64,000 nucleotides of DNA from assembly GCA_018340805.1 (NCBI GenBank), contig JACMZG010001863.1:51087172-51151171 (forward strand). Direction: 5' to 3'. Every line of letters starts with the position of its first letter. Position 1 is the first letter of the stretch. This DNA is from Microvelia longipes (Eukaryota; Arthropoda; Insecta; Hemiptera; Veliidae). The notes beneath the pieces are model-generated. The model searched no databases and had not been told where the DNA came from. It saw only the letters and a program-made list of their open reading frames with translations. Positions 13,065 to 24,589 of this stretch are shown here, in pieces. A program made the position numbers and the translations under genes.

Positions 13065-13335
13065 TTTTTTTTGGGTCTCAGGGGCTCTGTGTAACCTCAA
13101 AGAAACCTCCATCAAGAGTGAGGTAAGGTTGTAATTATTTTTCGCTTATAAATCAATTGATCTCGGCTTCAAGTACATTGTTTGTGTTTTGATTTGTATT
13201 TTTAATGTTCTACCATATAAGTTATTGTAATTTGGTACTGATTATTTAATTACATTTATAAGTGAAGGTGTTCAGGTTTACTTTTTCGATGTTTCAAAAT
13301 TTTATTTCATAGGTCCCCTTTAGTTATATCTCTGT
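13065..13335 (-). mobile_element. MITE family M1, copy
   Basis: It contains GGGGCTCTGTGTAACCTCAA, AAACCTCCATCAAGAGTGAG, GGTGTTCAGGTTTAC, TTTCGATGTTTCAAAAT and an eroded end TTATATCTCTGTG, the inverted order of the copy at 21172. Confidence 0.75.
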
Positions 13336-13566
13336 GCGAATAGTGAGGGCGTAGAAGAGGACGTATACTACCAACTTCATATTTTTTTTTTTTAATAAAA
13401 ATAATCCTTTATTTAACAAAAAATTCTAAATATATTTAGTTGGAATTAATTCCCACTTTAGGATGGGTGTCCTGTGCTGTGGGAATGTGAGTTTAGTCTC
13501 TTTTACTGAGTTTTTCTTAGTTTTTTATTATTTATATTTTATGTTCTATTTATTAAGTGCATCACA

Positions 13567-13632
13567 GTCAAAATATAGCATAAAAACAATTTGCAGTCTT
13601 AAAGACTGCAAATTGTTTTTATGCTATATTTT
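13567..13632. repeat. near-perfect hairpin, about 30-bp arms
   Basis: AATATAGCATAAAAACAATT-TGCAGTC, then TTAA, then its reverse complement. Seen directly. Confidence 0.9.
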
Positions 13633-14330
13633 TTGATCCTCTTTGTTTTAAAATATTTATCGATTCTAAAGAATTATAATTTCCGTAAAGCGTAATTTCG
13701 CGACCTGTGTTGCAAAATTTATATATTGATTATCTTATAATAAAATAACTATTAATAAACATACTTTTGATATTATAATATTTAGTTAAATTCTTTAAAA
13801 TACATTAGTATAAGATTAAAAAAATAATATATTTATAATATTATAAATTTAGTCTAGAGATTAAAGAAAAGAATCAATAGATAATACTCTGTAAGAAAAA
13901 GATCAGTTTGTCTGAAGTTGATAAGATTAGCTTTTAAATAGAATGAATGTTATCTCAGACATCTTACTTCTTTGGAAATAAGTAACTCTAAAAAAAACCT
14001 AAGATAAAAATCTTCCATTAAACTTTATCTTAACTGTATTGAAACGAATCTAAGATAAACTGAATAAGATAACAAAAAAATGGACTGGTTCGTTTTTTTT
14101 TAAAGAAAAAGATGATATAATAGATTAGTTTGAGATTAGTACCGTGAGTCACCCGAATAATTAGGAAGAAAGAAATACATTCTTTTATCTAGATTTTCAA
14201 CGTTTTAAAATGTCAATCATTTTTATCAGTCTTTACTAAATAAATTATATTTATAAATTAAATTGTTGATTATTTAGGTGGCATAGAATCAGTTAGTTAA
14301 TAAGGAAAAATGAGTTGTGGAATTTCAAGT

Positions 14331-15035
14331 AATGAAATAAAACAGAATCTCTCCACTAATGATATATATTTGACATAGCCAGCTTTCAATCTTAATAGAT
14401 CATCATCAGTGCCTAACCAACAAAGTAAAAATATATCACGTAAAATACTCTAAATAAAATTAACATACTAGAATAATTTGTATTGCTCTTTATTCTAGTA
14501 TGTTATTTTTATTTAGAGTATTTTATGTGATATATTTTTTACTTTGTTGGATAGGCACTGATGATGATCTGTTAAGATTGAAAGCTGGTTATGTCCAATA
14601 TATATCATTAGTGGAGAGACTCTGTAATAGTTTGTTCTTTGTAGCACTGGAAAGTTTATAGAACTCCATCTCAGGCTTGATCAAGGGGACTTTAGTTCTA
14701 TAAAAAGTTTTGAATGATTAATTCAATTTAATATATTTTGCCTATCATTGTAGGCATCTTCAGAATCAATATCTACAAGCTACATTAATAAACAATGTTT
14801 TCATATCATTTTTATTTTTTAAGCTGTGATTTTTCTAGTCTTTCCATTAATGTATTGTGATTGTTTATTTATTTATTTATTTTAATAGTTTATTAATGTA
14901 GCTTGTAGATATTGATTCTGAAGATGCCTACAATGATAGGCAAAATATATTAAATTGAATTAATCATTCAAAACTTTTTATAGAACTAAAGTCCCCTTGA
15001 TCAAGCCTGGGAGAGACTCTGTTTTATTTCATCAG
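14331..15035. mobile_element. compound foldback: two nested palindromes with facing hammerhead-like motifs
   Basis: 14341-14640 is a palindrome of about 290 bp centred near 14477. 14672-15010 is a second one with arms of about 120 bp (for example AATTGAATTAATCATTCAAA at the right). Outer edges: GAAATAAAACAGAATCTCTCC (left, 14334) and its inverted match GGAGAGACTCTGTTTTATTTC (right). Each palindrome has a CTGATGA or CTGAAGA motif pointing outward on each arm (about 14378-14410 -, 14558-14590 +, 14738-14762 -, 14918-14945 +). Confidence 0.8.
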
Positions 15036-15039
15036 TTAG

Positions 15040-15745
15040 TTAATGGTTAGAGATTCCAATGCGGCTCGAAGAAGAAAATTATTTATTTAACAATAAAATG
15101 CTGTGATCCTTTGATCTCTTTTGGCAAATTTCCTTTGGAAAATTTTGCAAATTTATTTTAGAGATATATACAGATATTTTAGAGATAGAGATATTTTAGA
15201 GGGAAATTGTCTGCTGTAGAATTTCGTACTTCTAATAATTCTTTGCCTTTGTTCTTAATTTTTACTATCCAATAGTTGATTCTTGGTTTTATGGTTAGAG
15301 TTGTTGTGGAATTATTGATGATTACTGCAATGCTTGTAAAGTACGACCAATATTACTGGAAAGACTTGTTTCTGCGCATGACTCACAATTATCAAGTATG
15401 GTTTGTTTTGTATATTTTCTTAGTCGAAATATAATCGTTTATTGGAAATCAAAAGAGAATGTATAGACGTAACGTAGGGGCGTAGAAGAGAAATGCATGA
15501 AGTGTTGCAAAGAGACTTAGGTCGTAGATAAGAGAATGTGTTAAAGAGTGTGAAGTCATGCGCAAACTCGTAACTTCTTAAAGACAAAAATATTTCACGA
15601 AATCTGTTGAAAACGAGATATTTAGAAGAGATGTCTTGAAATGGTGTCTTATTGGCTAGTTTATTTACTGTAATATTTTTTTTAAAAAACATAAATTACT
15701 TATTTTTTATTCAAATATAAAAATTAAAAATGACATTGCTTATCT
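15040..15745. other. gene-free stretch
   Basis: The 90-codon frame at 15420-15692 (-) has no recognisable motif and no neighbouring exon signal; I do not call it a gene. Confidence 0.45.
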
Positions 15746-15820
15746 AAGCAATTCTCAACCTTGAGGTCGCGACCTAAAATTGGGTCGCAGACAAGTATAA
15801 GTTGGGTCGCGAGAAAAATG
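15746..15820. mobile_element. hAT-like terminus fragment
   Basis: TTCTCAACCTTGAGGTCGCG followed by GGGTCGCAG and GGGTCGCGAG. TTCTCAACC...GGGTCGCG is a widespread end of hAT-type non-autonomous elements. Only a fragment is present. Confidence 0.5.
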
Positions 15821-15861
15821 ATTGCTAAAAGTACATTAATTTTAAAAATATTGTTAAATCG

Positions 15862-15975
15862 TCTGAAATCTATTAAATCTAGTTTAATAATCTAAATTCT
15901 CTTAAATCTAGTTTAATAATCTAAAATCTATTAAATCTAGTTTAATCATCTAAAATCTAGTTTAATCATATTTAA
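15862..15975. repeat. short tandem repeat, about 25-30-bp unit
   Basis: ATCTAGTTTAATAATCTAAA recurs four times with small changes. Confidence 0.85.
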
Positions 15976-16297
15976 AGTTGTAAAGAAGAAAAATAAAATG
16001 TATGCGCAATATGAATTTGCGCATAGATTTTATTTATCTCTCAAATTTTCGTCTACGATTATCACCACGATCCCGCCAAATTTGGTATACGCCTTATTCA
16101 ACGTTAAGCATTGGTAATTTTTTTTCTAATTAAAGGATTTCAAGTCTGAAGGACAAATAATTGCACAGGAATGCGAAAATTTAGGAATGTGAGAAAATAT
16201 TCGGAAATATTTACTGCCTACTCGTAGGCAGTACGAGTAGCACATTATAGTGTTAATAGGAACGAACCATTTAGCGAATTGGGGAAATTACTGATCA

Positions 16298-16299
16298 AG

Positions 16300-16383
<84 letters not shown>

Positions 16384-16392
16384 ATATATCTT
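16298..16392. repeat. (TA)n microsatellite
   Basis: TA tract with a few TAA breaks. Confidence 0.95.
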
Positions 16393-16884
16393 GTTTTATT
16401 AAAAAACTATAACTTTCCTTAGATCTTTGATGTTCTTTTCCTGATATTTATCATTTGTAGCAAATTAATATTATAACTTCAGATTTTTTTAATTACTTGT
16501 ATGTATAATAAAAAATATAAACAATGTTTAGATAAGATAAAATTAAAAGATTATTCAACAAATTTGGTAAGTTTAATGGAATCATAAAATCTTTATTTTA
16601 AGAATATATAATGTATAAAAAACACGGAGGAAAACTCGGGAAATCTCGGGAAATCGTCGTTGCGTGACCGCAACCGTTTTAAATGGGAAACAGTGGAGTT
16701 GAAAGTATTAGATGGAATTTAAAATTTTTCTTTGATACGTTAACTTTTAATAGATCTTTTAAATTAATAATGTTCAAAAGTTACTGAATGAATTTTTTAA
16801 TGTCTTATTTTTATTTAAAGTTTAGTGACACGAGTTCTACTGAACGCAGGTACGATTTCTTGAAAACTTTTCTAGTTTCCGATT

Positions 16885-17303
16885 TTTTCCGACTAGTTTT
16901 CTGATTTTTAAAAGTCTTGACAGGTCAGTTTAGACACTACCGATTCTTAAGAAAAAAAAATCCTGCAAGAAGGGAGCGGAAAAAAACTATGTAAACAAAT
17001 CAGGTTATTTTACCCGTATTTTCTTGGCGATGTTTTTTTACATTTCTTTTGTGTAGTTTTACTTTAAAATATAATTTTTAAGATTAATTTGAAAGTAATT
17101 TTCAAAACGATGTAATCAAAAGAAGAACCACAAACAAAGTGAACGATTGCTGGGAAAAAGGTTTTTTCCCTACAGCGGTTATTGTGGTAGGGATTTTTTT
17201 TCTCCTTTTAAGTCAGAGGTTGTCAGCGGCTTCTCTGATTAGTCAATCCCCAAAATACTTATGACCTTGGGGATTTTTAAACTAAACGATAGAATGTAAA
17301 ATT
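16885..17303 (-). mobile_element. mariner-like MITE, second copy with a damaged end
   Basis: It matches 45549-45953 on the opposite strand along nearly its whole length (AAGTCTTGACAGGTCAG, ATCAGGTTATTTTACCCG, GGCGATGTTTTTTTACAT, CCACAAACAAAGTGAACG, ACTTATGACCTTGGGG). The end TTTTTAAACTAAACGATAGA is preserved; the other inverted end is eroded. Confidence 0.8.
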
Positions 17304-18119
17304 AGGTTCTGATACTTTATTGTAGAAAATAATTATGATTGTAGAACAGCCGCTGGAGATAACTGTTTTATTGTTTCTTTAAGCAAAGCCAAGAGACTAA
17401 CTTGTTTGTCTTTCGCGAAGAAGACAAGTGGGAGGTATACCTAAAAGACAACTTCACTTTTATGAAGAGTGATCGAGGGATACTATTCTTTTATCTAAAG
17501 AAAAAACCTAGGAAGATCACTGGTTATATTTTGTAGGCATTAATGAGGAGTCTAGAAATCAATCAGTATTCAATTTCGTGTATAATTTATTTATAATTTT
17601 AGAATAGGACTAATATAATTTTTCTTTTTTTAAAAAAAAATCCTGATAATTCAAAAAAGAAAGTTTTTTTTAATTTTTATTACTTAACAACGAATTATTT
17701 CTGTACTATCGTTATTTGATTATCGCTTTAAATTATCGATTAATTAAATTGATGACATAATTGGTATTCCATTGGTCATATTGAGTCAAAACTTGACAGT
17801 GAAATAGTAATATAATTAATGGTCAGTAAGATAACGGTGAGAAACTGAAACATTTTTCCTGGTCATTTTAGATATTATGAAACTGTACAATTTAAAATTT
17901 CTTAAAACGTATGAAATGAAATATATTTGATAAAAGTATCAATAATAAAGAATTTAAAAAAAAATTAGTAGGATGAGTTTAAATAAGCCGAGACTTGTCA
18001 AACTTATCCTAAATATTTTAGGATAAGTTTGATAAGCACAAATCAATATTCTAATAACTATATATTTAGCCAAGAAGGTATTAAGTATAGTTATTAGTTA
18101 AAATAAATATACAAATAAG

Positions 18120-18735
18120 TTTTGTTTGGTAGATTGGTTGTCAGTCATTGGTCACAAGTTATACTTCTCTGCTAACAGTGGATTTCTGACATGGAGTCAG
18201 AAATCTGAATACATTGAGAGGTTTGAAAAAGCTTTTAGGGGCTCTGTGCCAAGAATCTTGAATAAAGAGGATGACGCATTAAGGAACATTTCTGACCCCA
18301 TGGAAGTTTTATGAGATAGAGAAATAGGAGCAAACTTACCTTCCTCTTGGTTATAAAAAAGGCGCCAAACGCAGGTTATGTAGCAAGGTTGTCGAGTTTG
18401 CTTCTAAACTTTCTTCTGTGCTTCTCGTGATTGTTACATTTGTGGTGCTTGTTAAGTCATTTGTGCTTATTTAATTTTAAAGTTTGGACTATACTTTGCC
18501 ACTTCAGTGAGTGATAATTTAAGCGTGTTTTGTTATAACCTTCTCAAGCAATAAACAATAGGAAACCATTGAGGGGTAAGTGTTCCTCTAAATTTTAAGA
18601 CCTGCGCTGTTATAAGAATTGCAAGCATAAGCAGTTAGTACTAAGCATGCGCAGTTGGTTTTGACGTGCTTTTCGTGATGAATTCTCTCTATTTTTTTGG
18701 TTCTCGATGACCCCATCGAGAACCAATAATATATG
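18120..18735 (+). mobile_element. dispersed repeat, partner of 11270-11835
   Basis: It contains AAGAATCTTGAATAAAGAGG, GACGCATTAAGGAACATTT and CTGACCCCATGGAAGT, then ACCTGCGC, GCATGCGCAGTTGG and GATGACCCCATCGAG. The 62-codon frame at 18126 is part of this repeat and has no known domain. Confidence 0.6.
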
Positions 18736-19294
18736 TGAAGGTTCGTAGGAATATTTATAAAGAAGCCCTGTTAGTTGAATTTTGAAACATTGAAAGGTAA
18801 CCTGACGACTTTCGATAATTAATAACAATCAATGGACAGTACAATTGCACATCACAGTAACTTAGTAGTAGTAGTAATATGGGGGAGTGGTAGTAACTAT
18901 CAGGCAAGTAGGCCACGTTGTTGGGCCCTTTTTGCCAGCTCCCTAAGATAGTGTTTTACTCCTTTTAATTTCAATTTCAGGTATATTTCATCTAATCTAG
19001 ACAGAAAAGCCGTGAATTTCTATGGTTCCTCTCATGCTTTTTTTAAGCAATCATACATATTTTGACTGACTCTTATAGTCTAGTGAAAACTTGGAACAAT
19101 ACGTGCCCTCGTTGTTAAACCAAACCTCCATACACTTCAAACTACAAGGCAGACAACAACACTTTTTTGTATGGCAAATCGACTTAGTGCGTCATCCTCT
19201 TTATTCAAGATCCTTGCTTTGTGCAACATCATTGTAACCTACTCGTTGTATACTATCCATGGACATATGTACTCCTTATAGGAGGCATAGCCTA

Positions 19295-19620
19295 TGTCAA
19301 TACATTGAGAGACCTGAAACAATTTTTTTGGGGCTCTGTGAAACACCATTAAAACCTCCTTCAAGAGTGAGTTAAGGTTATAATAAATCAATTGTTTTTA
19401 GTTTCCCGAACAGTGTTTTAAGCTTGATTTAGCTTGTGTATTGTTTTAGCTTCCCGCTCAATGTTTGTGTTTTGATTTGTATTTTTAACATTCTCCTATA
19501 TAAGTTAGTGTAATTTTAACTGATTATTTGATTGTATTTATAATCGAATGCGACCAGGTTACTCTTTCGATGTTTCACAATTTAACCTATAGGGCCCTGT
19601 AGTAACAATATATCTATGTT
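19295..19620 (-). mobile_element. MITE family M1, copy inside the inverted-repeat spacer
   Basis: AGGCATAGCCTATGTCAATA, GAGACCTGAAACA, GGGGCTCTGTGAAAC, AACCTCCTTCAAGAGTGAG, CAGGTTACTCTTTCGATGTT and TAACAATATATCTATG, in the family order. Confidence 0.8.
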
Positions 19621-19714
19621 AACATCAGAGTGTGCTAAAGTTATAATAAATTAAATATAGACGGTTTTTTGTGTATTTTTTGTATTACAAACGTTCTGTT
19701 TTATAAGTTACTGT

Positions 19715-20030
19715 GATAGGAGTCACCCGAAGTGTAGTGGTTTAGGTACGCGGCCAATACACAGAATGACTGGACTGTAAACTTCCGAGTTTATTTAGTC
19801 ATGGGTTCAATCCCAGCACGGGCCTCTGGGATTTTTATGCGAGGGATAAAAATTCTGCGTACCACGTCCTTCAGAAGGGACGTAAAGCCGGTGGTCTCGA
19901 GCCTGTGCGTTGTCAGGTACTCTTTAAAGACCCCTTACCTTAAATGACCCCTTGCCTTAACTGGGTATAGGCAAAATTTAGGACCCTCATAGTAGATTCT
20001 AATGAATCTACTATGAGGGTCCTAAATTAA
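19715..20030 (+). mobile_element. SINE family 2 with tRNA-like head and terminal hairpin
   Basis: A possible A box lies at 19732-19750 (GTGTAGTGGTTTAGGTACG), and the B box GGTTCAATCCC at 19804-19814 fits the Pol III consensus. The body has CGTCCTTCAGAAGGGACGTA, AAGCCGGTGGTC and a repeated CCCCTTACCTTAAATG / CCCCTTGCCTTAACTG pair. A perfect hairpin at 19978-20025 (AGGACCCTCATAGTAGATTC and inverse) closes it. Confidence 0.6.
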
Positions 20031-20689
20031 TACTATAGTGTGTCTGCCTTGTAGTTTGAAGTGTATGGAGGTTTGGTTTAACAACGAGGGCACGTATTGT
20101 TCCAAGTTTTCACTAGACTATAAGAGTCAGTCAAAATATGTATGATTGCTTAAAAAAAGCATGAGAGGAACCATAGAAATTCACGGCTTTTCTGTCTAGA
20201 TTAGATGAAATATACCTGAAATTGAAATTAAAAGGAGTAAAACACTATCTTAGGGAGCTGGCAAAAAGGGCCCAACAACGTGGCCTACTTGCCTGATAGT
20301 TACTACCACTCCCCCATATTACTACTACTACTAAGTTACTGTGATGTGCAATTGTACTGTCCATTGATTGTTATTAATTATCGAAAGTCGTCAGGTTACC
20401 TTTCAATGTTTCAAAATTCAACTAACAGGGCTTCTTTATAAATATTCCTACGAACCTTCGGTTATTACTAAAATCAAAACAACAGTACAAAATCACAGTG
20501 ACTTATATCATAGAAAGTTTATAAAACAAAAATTAAAGTTGAAAAGCCGCCAACGATTCATTTATTATAACCTTAACACTCTCTTTAAGAAGATTACAAT
20601 GAGGTTATACAGAGCCTCAAACAGATATTTTAAGCCTCTCAATTACTACGTACACACAGCGTATTTAACAGGTGATCGTATTTAATACG

Positions 20690-21171
20690 ATCCGGTTCTT
20701 GCACCGTATTTGTATGGTCCATCGAGTTAAATGACGTCATAACAATCCAGCAAAAACATAGCGTCTTTTATTGTAAAGTCACTTAGGTTATAAGGAAGTT
20801 TAAAACAAAAAATATTTTTAATTAATGATTTCTTTGCGCATAATAATAAAGTTACACTAAAACAATATTATTTTAACAGTTATTTAATGAAAAACGGTAG
20901 TATTAAAGTGAAATAAAGTGAAAAATTACAAATAATAATTCGTCGAGAAAGTTATATACATTTCGAATTCGATCGACTCTGAAGGTACCTACAGTGTATC
21001 AGGAATCGATCTTGATTTCATCTCTCTAGGACTAGCAAATCCGACTGAATTCCCCCTGCATGGTTCTTACAGCGTATTTAAAAAGCATACTTAATACGAT
21101 CCACGAATTTAGAATACTGTGTGAACATTGAGCCCTGTATGTATGTAATAATATCCATGCTCCTGCTTTAC
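20690..21171. other. AT-rich spacer, nothing recognised
   Basis: A short direct repeat (TTAATACGATCC at about 20680 and 21090) is the only structure seen. Confidence 0.4.
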
Positions 21172-21480
21172 TACTATCATAGACATATTATTACTAGAGG
21201 GGCTCTATAGGTTAAATATTAAAACATCGCAAAAGTAACCTGAACACCTTCGCTTATAAATATTGTCAAATAATCATTACCAAATTACAATAGCTCATAT
21301 AGTAGAACGTTAAAAATACAAATCAAAAAATAAACAATTTATTTATTATAACTTTAACTCACTCTAGATGAAGGTTTTATTGAGGTTACACAGAGCCCCT
21401 GAGAGCCCCAAAAAGATGTTTCAGGCCTCTCAACGTATTGAGATAGGCTATGCCCCCTCTAGTATACATCTCTATGACTA
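21172..21480 (+). mobile_element. MITE family M1, best-preserved copy (about 307 bp)
   Basis: Inverted ends: ATAGACATATTATTACTAGAGG at the left (21178) and CCCCTCTAGTATACATCTCTAT at the right. The interior has AAACATCGCAAAAGTAACCT, TTATAACTTTAACTCACTC, GAGGTTACACAGAGCCCC, AAAAGATGTTTCAGGCCTC and ATTGAGATAGGCTATGCC. It encodes nothing; the 66-codon frame at 21368 is inside the repeat. Confidence 0.85.
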
Positions 21481-22282
21481 CAATTATTTTGAGACTTCAA
21501 TTCATAACCTATGTTATATTTCTTCTGACATGCGTGATTATAAACAAAGACATTGGAAATTCCTCTAATTTTGTTATCTACATTTATAGCTATTTTCATT
21601 ATCAGTTCTCATTACCATACTTATCATAATATAGAATAAAGTTTTTTGCAATGTTTTTTTTTGCAAAATTATTTTTAAAAAAAAAACTAAAATAAAACCG
21701 CACTATCAAGATTTCTTTGTATAAGTTATTGTTTATGTTGTTGTTATCTTCACTCTTTGCATTATTAGTTTTCGTTCTTTTGTGTGTAGGTTGTTCTATT
21801 AAAATATAAGATATGAAAAAGATAAAGTTTTTAAGAGAAAATGGAAGTTAAAGGTTTTTTTAGATTTATGGTCGGTCGAGGGAGTGATAAGGTTATCTCG
21901 CAGGTACTGTAAAAAGGCCTTTTGTCGCTTGAAGGAGTATAAGGTTATTAGGATAGTGTTAGTGTGTATGTATTTGAGTGTGTGTATTTGTGTATAATAC
22001 TATACTAGATTGTTTAAAACTGGCGATGGTTATCTAATGTTTGTATGCTAAGGGTTGGGTTATACTCTGGAAATGGAATAGAAGAGATAAGATTGTTTTT
22101 ACTGATAAGAGGAAGGTTTTACACTGTATAAGGAAACCCTAGCCAATATATATATATAGAGAGTTTAGATTAGAATTGTACGATAACGGAACGTTGGGGG
22201 AAGGCTTCGGAGGGTATCAAGCTTTAGAGATATCGGGTAGGGTAGAGTGGGGACTGCAAAGACCAGAGTATGCGTGGCTTAC

Positions 22283-22316
22283 TTCAGTCTAGTTTTAGCC
22301 GGGTTAGCGTTAACTT
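22283..22316 (+). promoter_or_regulatory. candidate initiator and DPE-like core promoter of the FOG gene
   Basis: TCAGTC at 22283-22288 fits the arthropod initiator consensus. Taking its A (22285) as +1, ACTTC at +28 to +32 matches the DPE consensus RGWYV at four of five positions. It lies about 340 nt upstream of the candidate start codon at 22626, in a stretch with slightly higher GC than its surroundings. No TATA box is obvious. Such short motifs occur by chance, so this is only a candidate. Confidence 0.25.
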
Positions 22317-22625
22317 CGTATCACATACGAGCTTTATCTTCGTCTTAAATGCGCTTAATAATTCGTAAAATAAACAACAGTCATTATAAACACCTATTCA
22401 TTTTAAATCTCTACTTTAACCATCGATAATTATTTTATTGAAAACCTAATTTTACATATCGATTAGATTTAAATAATGTGATAATTTTTAAAGCTATATT
22501 TTAGTGAAGTTATTGTATTACTTATAATTAGTCAGTGCTTTTTTTGAGTGTGCCAATAATACGTTATTTTTTTTGCCATTTAGTGTTCGTATAAGCAGTA
22601 TTTAAATTAAGTTATTTTTGTTTAT

Positions 22626-22683
22626 ATGAAACCATACGTCCTGTCTAGAAACGACGCATTCAGCGTCTCTTCTCCCCGACCAG
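22626..22683 (+). CDS. ush: candidate first coding exon of the FOG/u-shaped-like gene
   Basis: ATG at 22626 opens MKPYVLSRNDAFSVSSPRP and ends with one G before a GTAATA donor at 22684. The next FOG exon (36787) needs exactly one upstream nucleotide to complete a codon, and the junction gives G-GG, glycine. An in-frame TAA lies 15 nt upstream of the ATG. The segment is richer in GC than its surroundings. The exon lacks the SRRKQ-type motif at the N-terminus of vertebrate FOG1/2 that recruits NuRD, so it could define an isoform without it, or the true first exon may lie elsewhere. The intron to the next exon would be 14.1 kb. Confidence 0.5.
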
Positions 22684-22894
22684 GTAATAATTTATATTAT
22701 TATGATTGCATATAAGGATTGTCAAGAGGTTCGTATATAGGGTTTTAAGTTTAATAATTTGGGAAAAGGGTTTAAGCTTAAATTAAATGTTAAAGCTGCA
22801 AATGTGCTTTAGCAATGTATTTGTAAACAATGTACTGATAAGGCGATAAGATTTCAAATTTTAGTTTCTTAACATTGAGGCTAATTGGCATAGA

Positions 22895-23290
22895 GATAAT
22901 ATTACTAATCCAGATGGCCCAATAATAGGTTAAATTTTGAAACATCAAAATAACCTGATGCCTATGACCCCCTATAAAGGTATAAAATCAAATTAGAAAT
23001 CAGTACAAAATTACTGATATAACTTATAATAGATTACTCTGTGTGAAAAAATACAAATCAATTACACTAAACACTATTGTGCGGGCCCAAGCCGACCAAG
23101 TCAATTGATTTATATTAATTTGATTGATTTTATTAAACCTTTATTAACTCACCCTTGAAGGAGGTTTTCATTAACGATTACCCTAGAGCCCCAAAAAGAT
23201 GTTTCAGGACCCCATCTCAATGTATGAGAGCGGCTAACGTCCTCTCCCTCATTATTATATATCTCTATGCTTATAGAATGATATATTATT
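22895..23290. mobile_element. MITE family M1, diverged copy
   Basis: TTTTGAAACATCAAAATAACC, TTTATTAACTCACCCTTGAA, GGAGGTTTTCATTAACG, GAGCCCCAAAAAGATGTTTC and CCCTCATTATTATATATCTC in family order. Confidence 0.75.
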
Positions 23291-23294
23291 TATC

Positions 23295-23665
23295 ATAGAG
23301 AGGGTCCCTATTTCGCCCCTTAATTTTGAAAACATACGAAAAAATAACCTGACCTGACCTTCTGACACTTTCAATAGTAATGTCAATATATAAATACAGA
23401 ACATAATATTGAACAGTAACAATATATTGAAGAACGTTTAAATACAATATACTAATCTCACCGTAAATTTCCGTAAGCTAAAAACGATTCATTTTATTTT
23501 AACTTTAACTTACTCTTGAAGGAAATAGGTTTCCTGAGGAATTTACACCAGAGCCCTATCTTGGAGGATGCCCCCCAAAAAAGATGTTTCAGCATCTAAA
23601 ATGTTTTATGATAGGCATGCCCCCTCTAGTTATACATCTCTTCTCTCTATGCTAATAGATATATG
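23295..23665. mobile_element. MITE family M1, copy joined to the previous one
   Basis: It begins near TCATAGAGAGGGTCCC and ends CCCCCTCTAGTTATACATCT. The interior has TTAACTTACTCTTGAAGG, CCAAAAAAGATGTTTCAGC and GATAGGCATGCC. It follows the copy at 22895 with no unique sequence between. Confidence 0.75.
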
Positions 23666-24250
23666 CATAGAGATGTTTATTACTAGAGAGGTCCTATCAA
23701 TTAAAGTTCGAAACATCTAAAAATTAAACACATCTATTGTTATTATAATCAAAAAGTTAACTTTTCTTTTTGGTGGAAATAAAGAATTTATTATTATATT
23801 TATTATAAATAAACGGTACAAAACCACTATAACTTATTAAGATAGAGCGTTTATAATGCAAGACAAAACACTAACAATGTGGCGGAACTTCACAATAATA
23901 TAATTAAATATAACCTTAATACACTCTTGGATAAGGATACCGAAAGCCCCCAGAGAGTTAGAAATATATAACTATAGAGGGAATAGAAAATATCTTAATA
24001 AATTAAGAGTCCTGAAAATAACTTTTTTTGGCTCTGTGTACCTCATTGGAAACCTCTTCTATAGGAGTAAGTTAAGGTTTATAAGGAATCATTTTTTTTC
24101 TCTCTCTGCACATTATTTGTGTTTTGATTTTAGTACTACTATATAATTCACTGTGTTCTCTGTCATTTGATTATTTAAGCGAAGGTGGTCAAGTTATTAT
24201 TTTCAGTATGTTCAATAATTCCATCTTAGAAAGTTTATTTCTATTCTATA
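23666..24250. mobile_element. further M1-like fragments
   Basis: Parts of the family in both orientations: ACTAGAGAGGTCCTATCAA and TTCGAAACATCTAAAA near 23685-23725; TGGCTCTGTGTACCTCAT, AAACCTCTTCTATAGGAGTA and GAAGGTGGTCAAG at 24030-24200. They are too eroded for exact ends. Confidence 0.55.
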
Positions 24251-24515
24251 TATATATGTCAATATAATATACTATGATATTAATATAATATAATAAATAA
24301 TAATATTTAAATTAATACTATAAATATAATACAGATATAAATATATTAGTATATATATTATAATAATTATAATATATATATACTATGAGTATATATAATT
24401 GTATACATTATATATATTATTCATATAGATATACTGTATACTTACAATATATAATATATATATAGTATAATATATATATATATATATTATATGTGTGTTG
24501 TGTGTGTGCCCGTGT
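24251..24515. repeat. AT-rich TATA-type low complexity ending in a (TG)n run
   Basis: Imperfect TA/TAA repeats and then TGTGTGTTGTGTGTGTGCCC. Confidence 0.9.
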
Positions 24516-24589
24516 GTGTCGGAGATGACCTCCAAAACCTAAAAGATAATTAATTTACTAGAAGGGCCCTTATAGTAAAAAAAATGTGT

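Larger units (their letters stand above)
18737..20459. repeat. large inverted repeat: 419-bp arms, 885-bp spacer
   Basis: Arms 18737-19155 and 20041-20459 have equal length and I see no mismatch on reading them. Open frames on both arms start with the same residues (MLLIIESRQVTFQCFKIQLT). The outer part of each arm resembles MITE M1 (GTAACCTGACGACTTTCG). The spacer holds an M1 copy and a SINE. Confidence 0.92.

Noticed and set aside
15420..15692. 90-codon frame on the - strand
   Set aside because: No motif, no splice or start context, and no similarity I recognise; consistent with chance in AT-rich DNA.
18126..18314. 62-codon frame (WLSVIGHKLYFSANSG...)
   Set aside because: Most of it belongs to a dispersed repeat also found inverted at 11270-11835; no known domain.
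20368..20685. 105-codon frame
   Set aside because: Its first third lies in the inverted-repeat arm and is identical to a frame on the other arm; the rest has no recognisable features.
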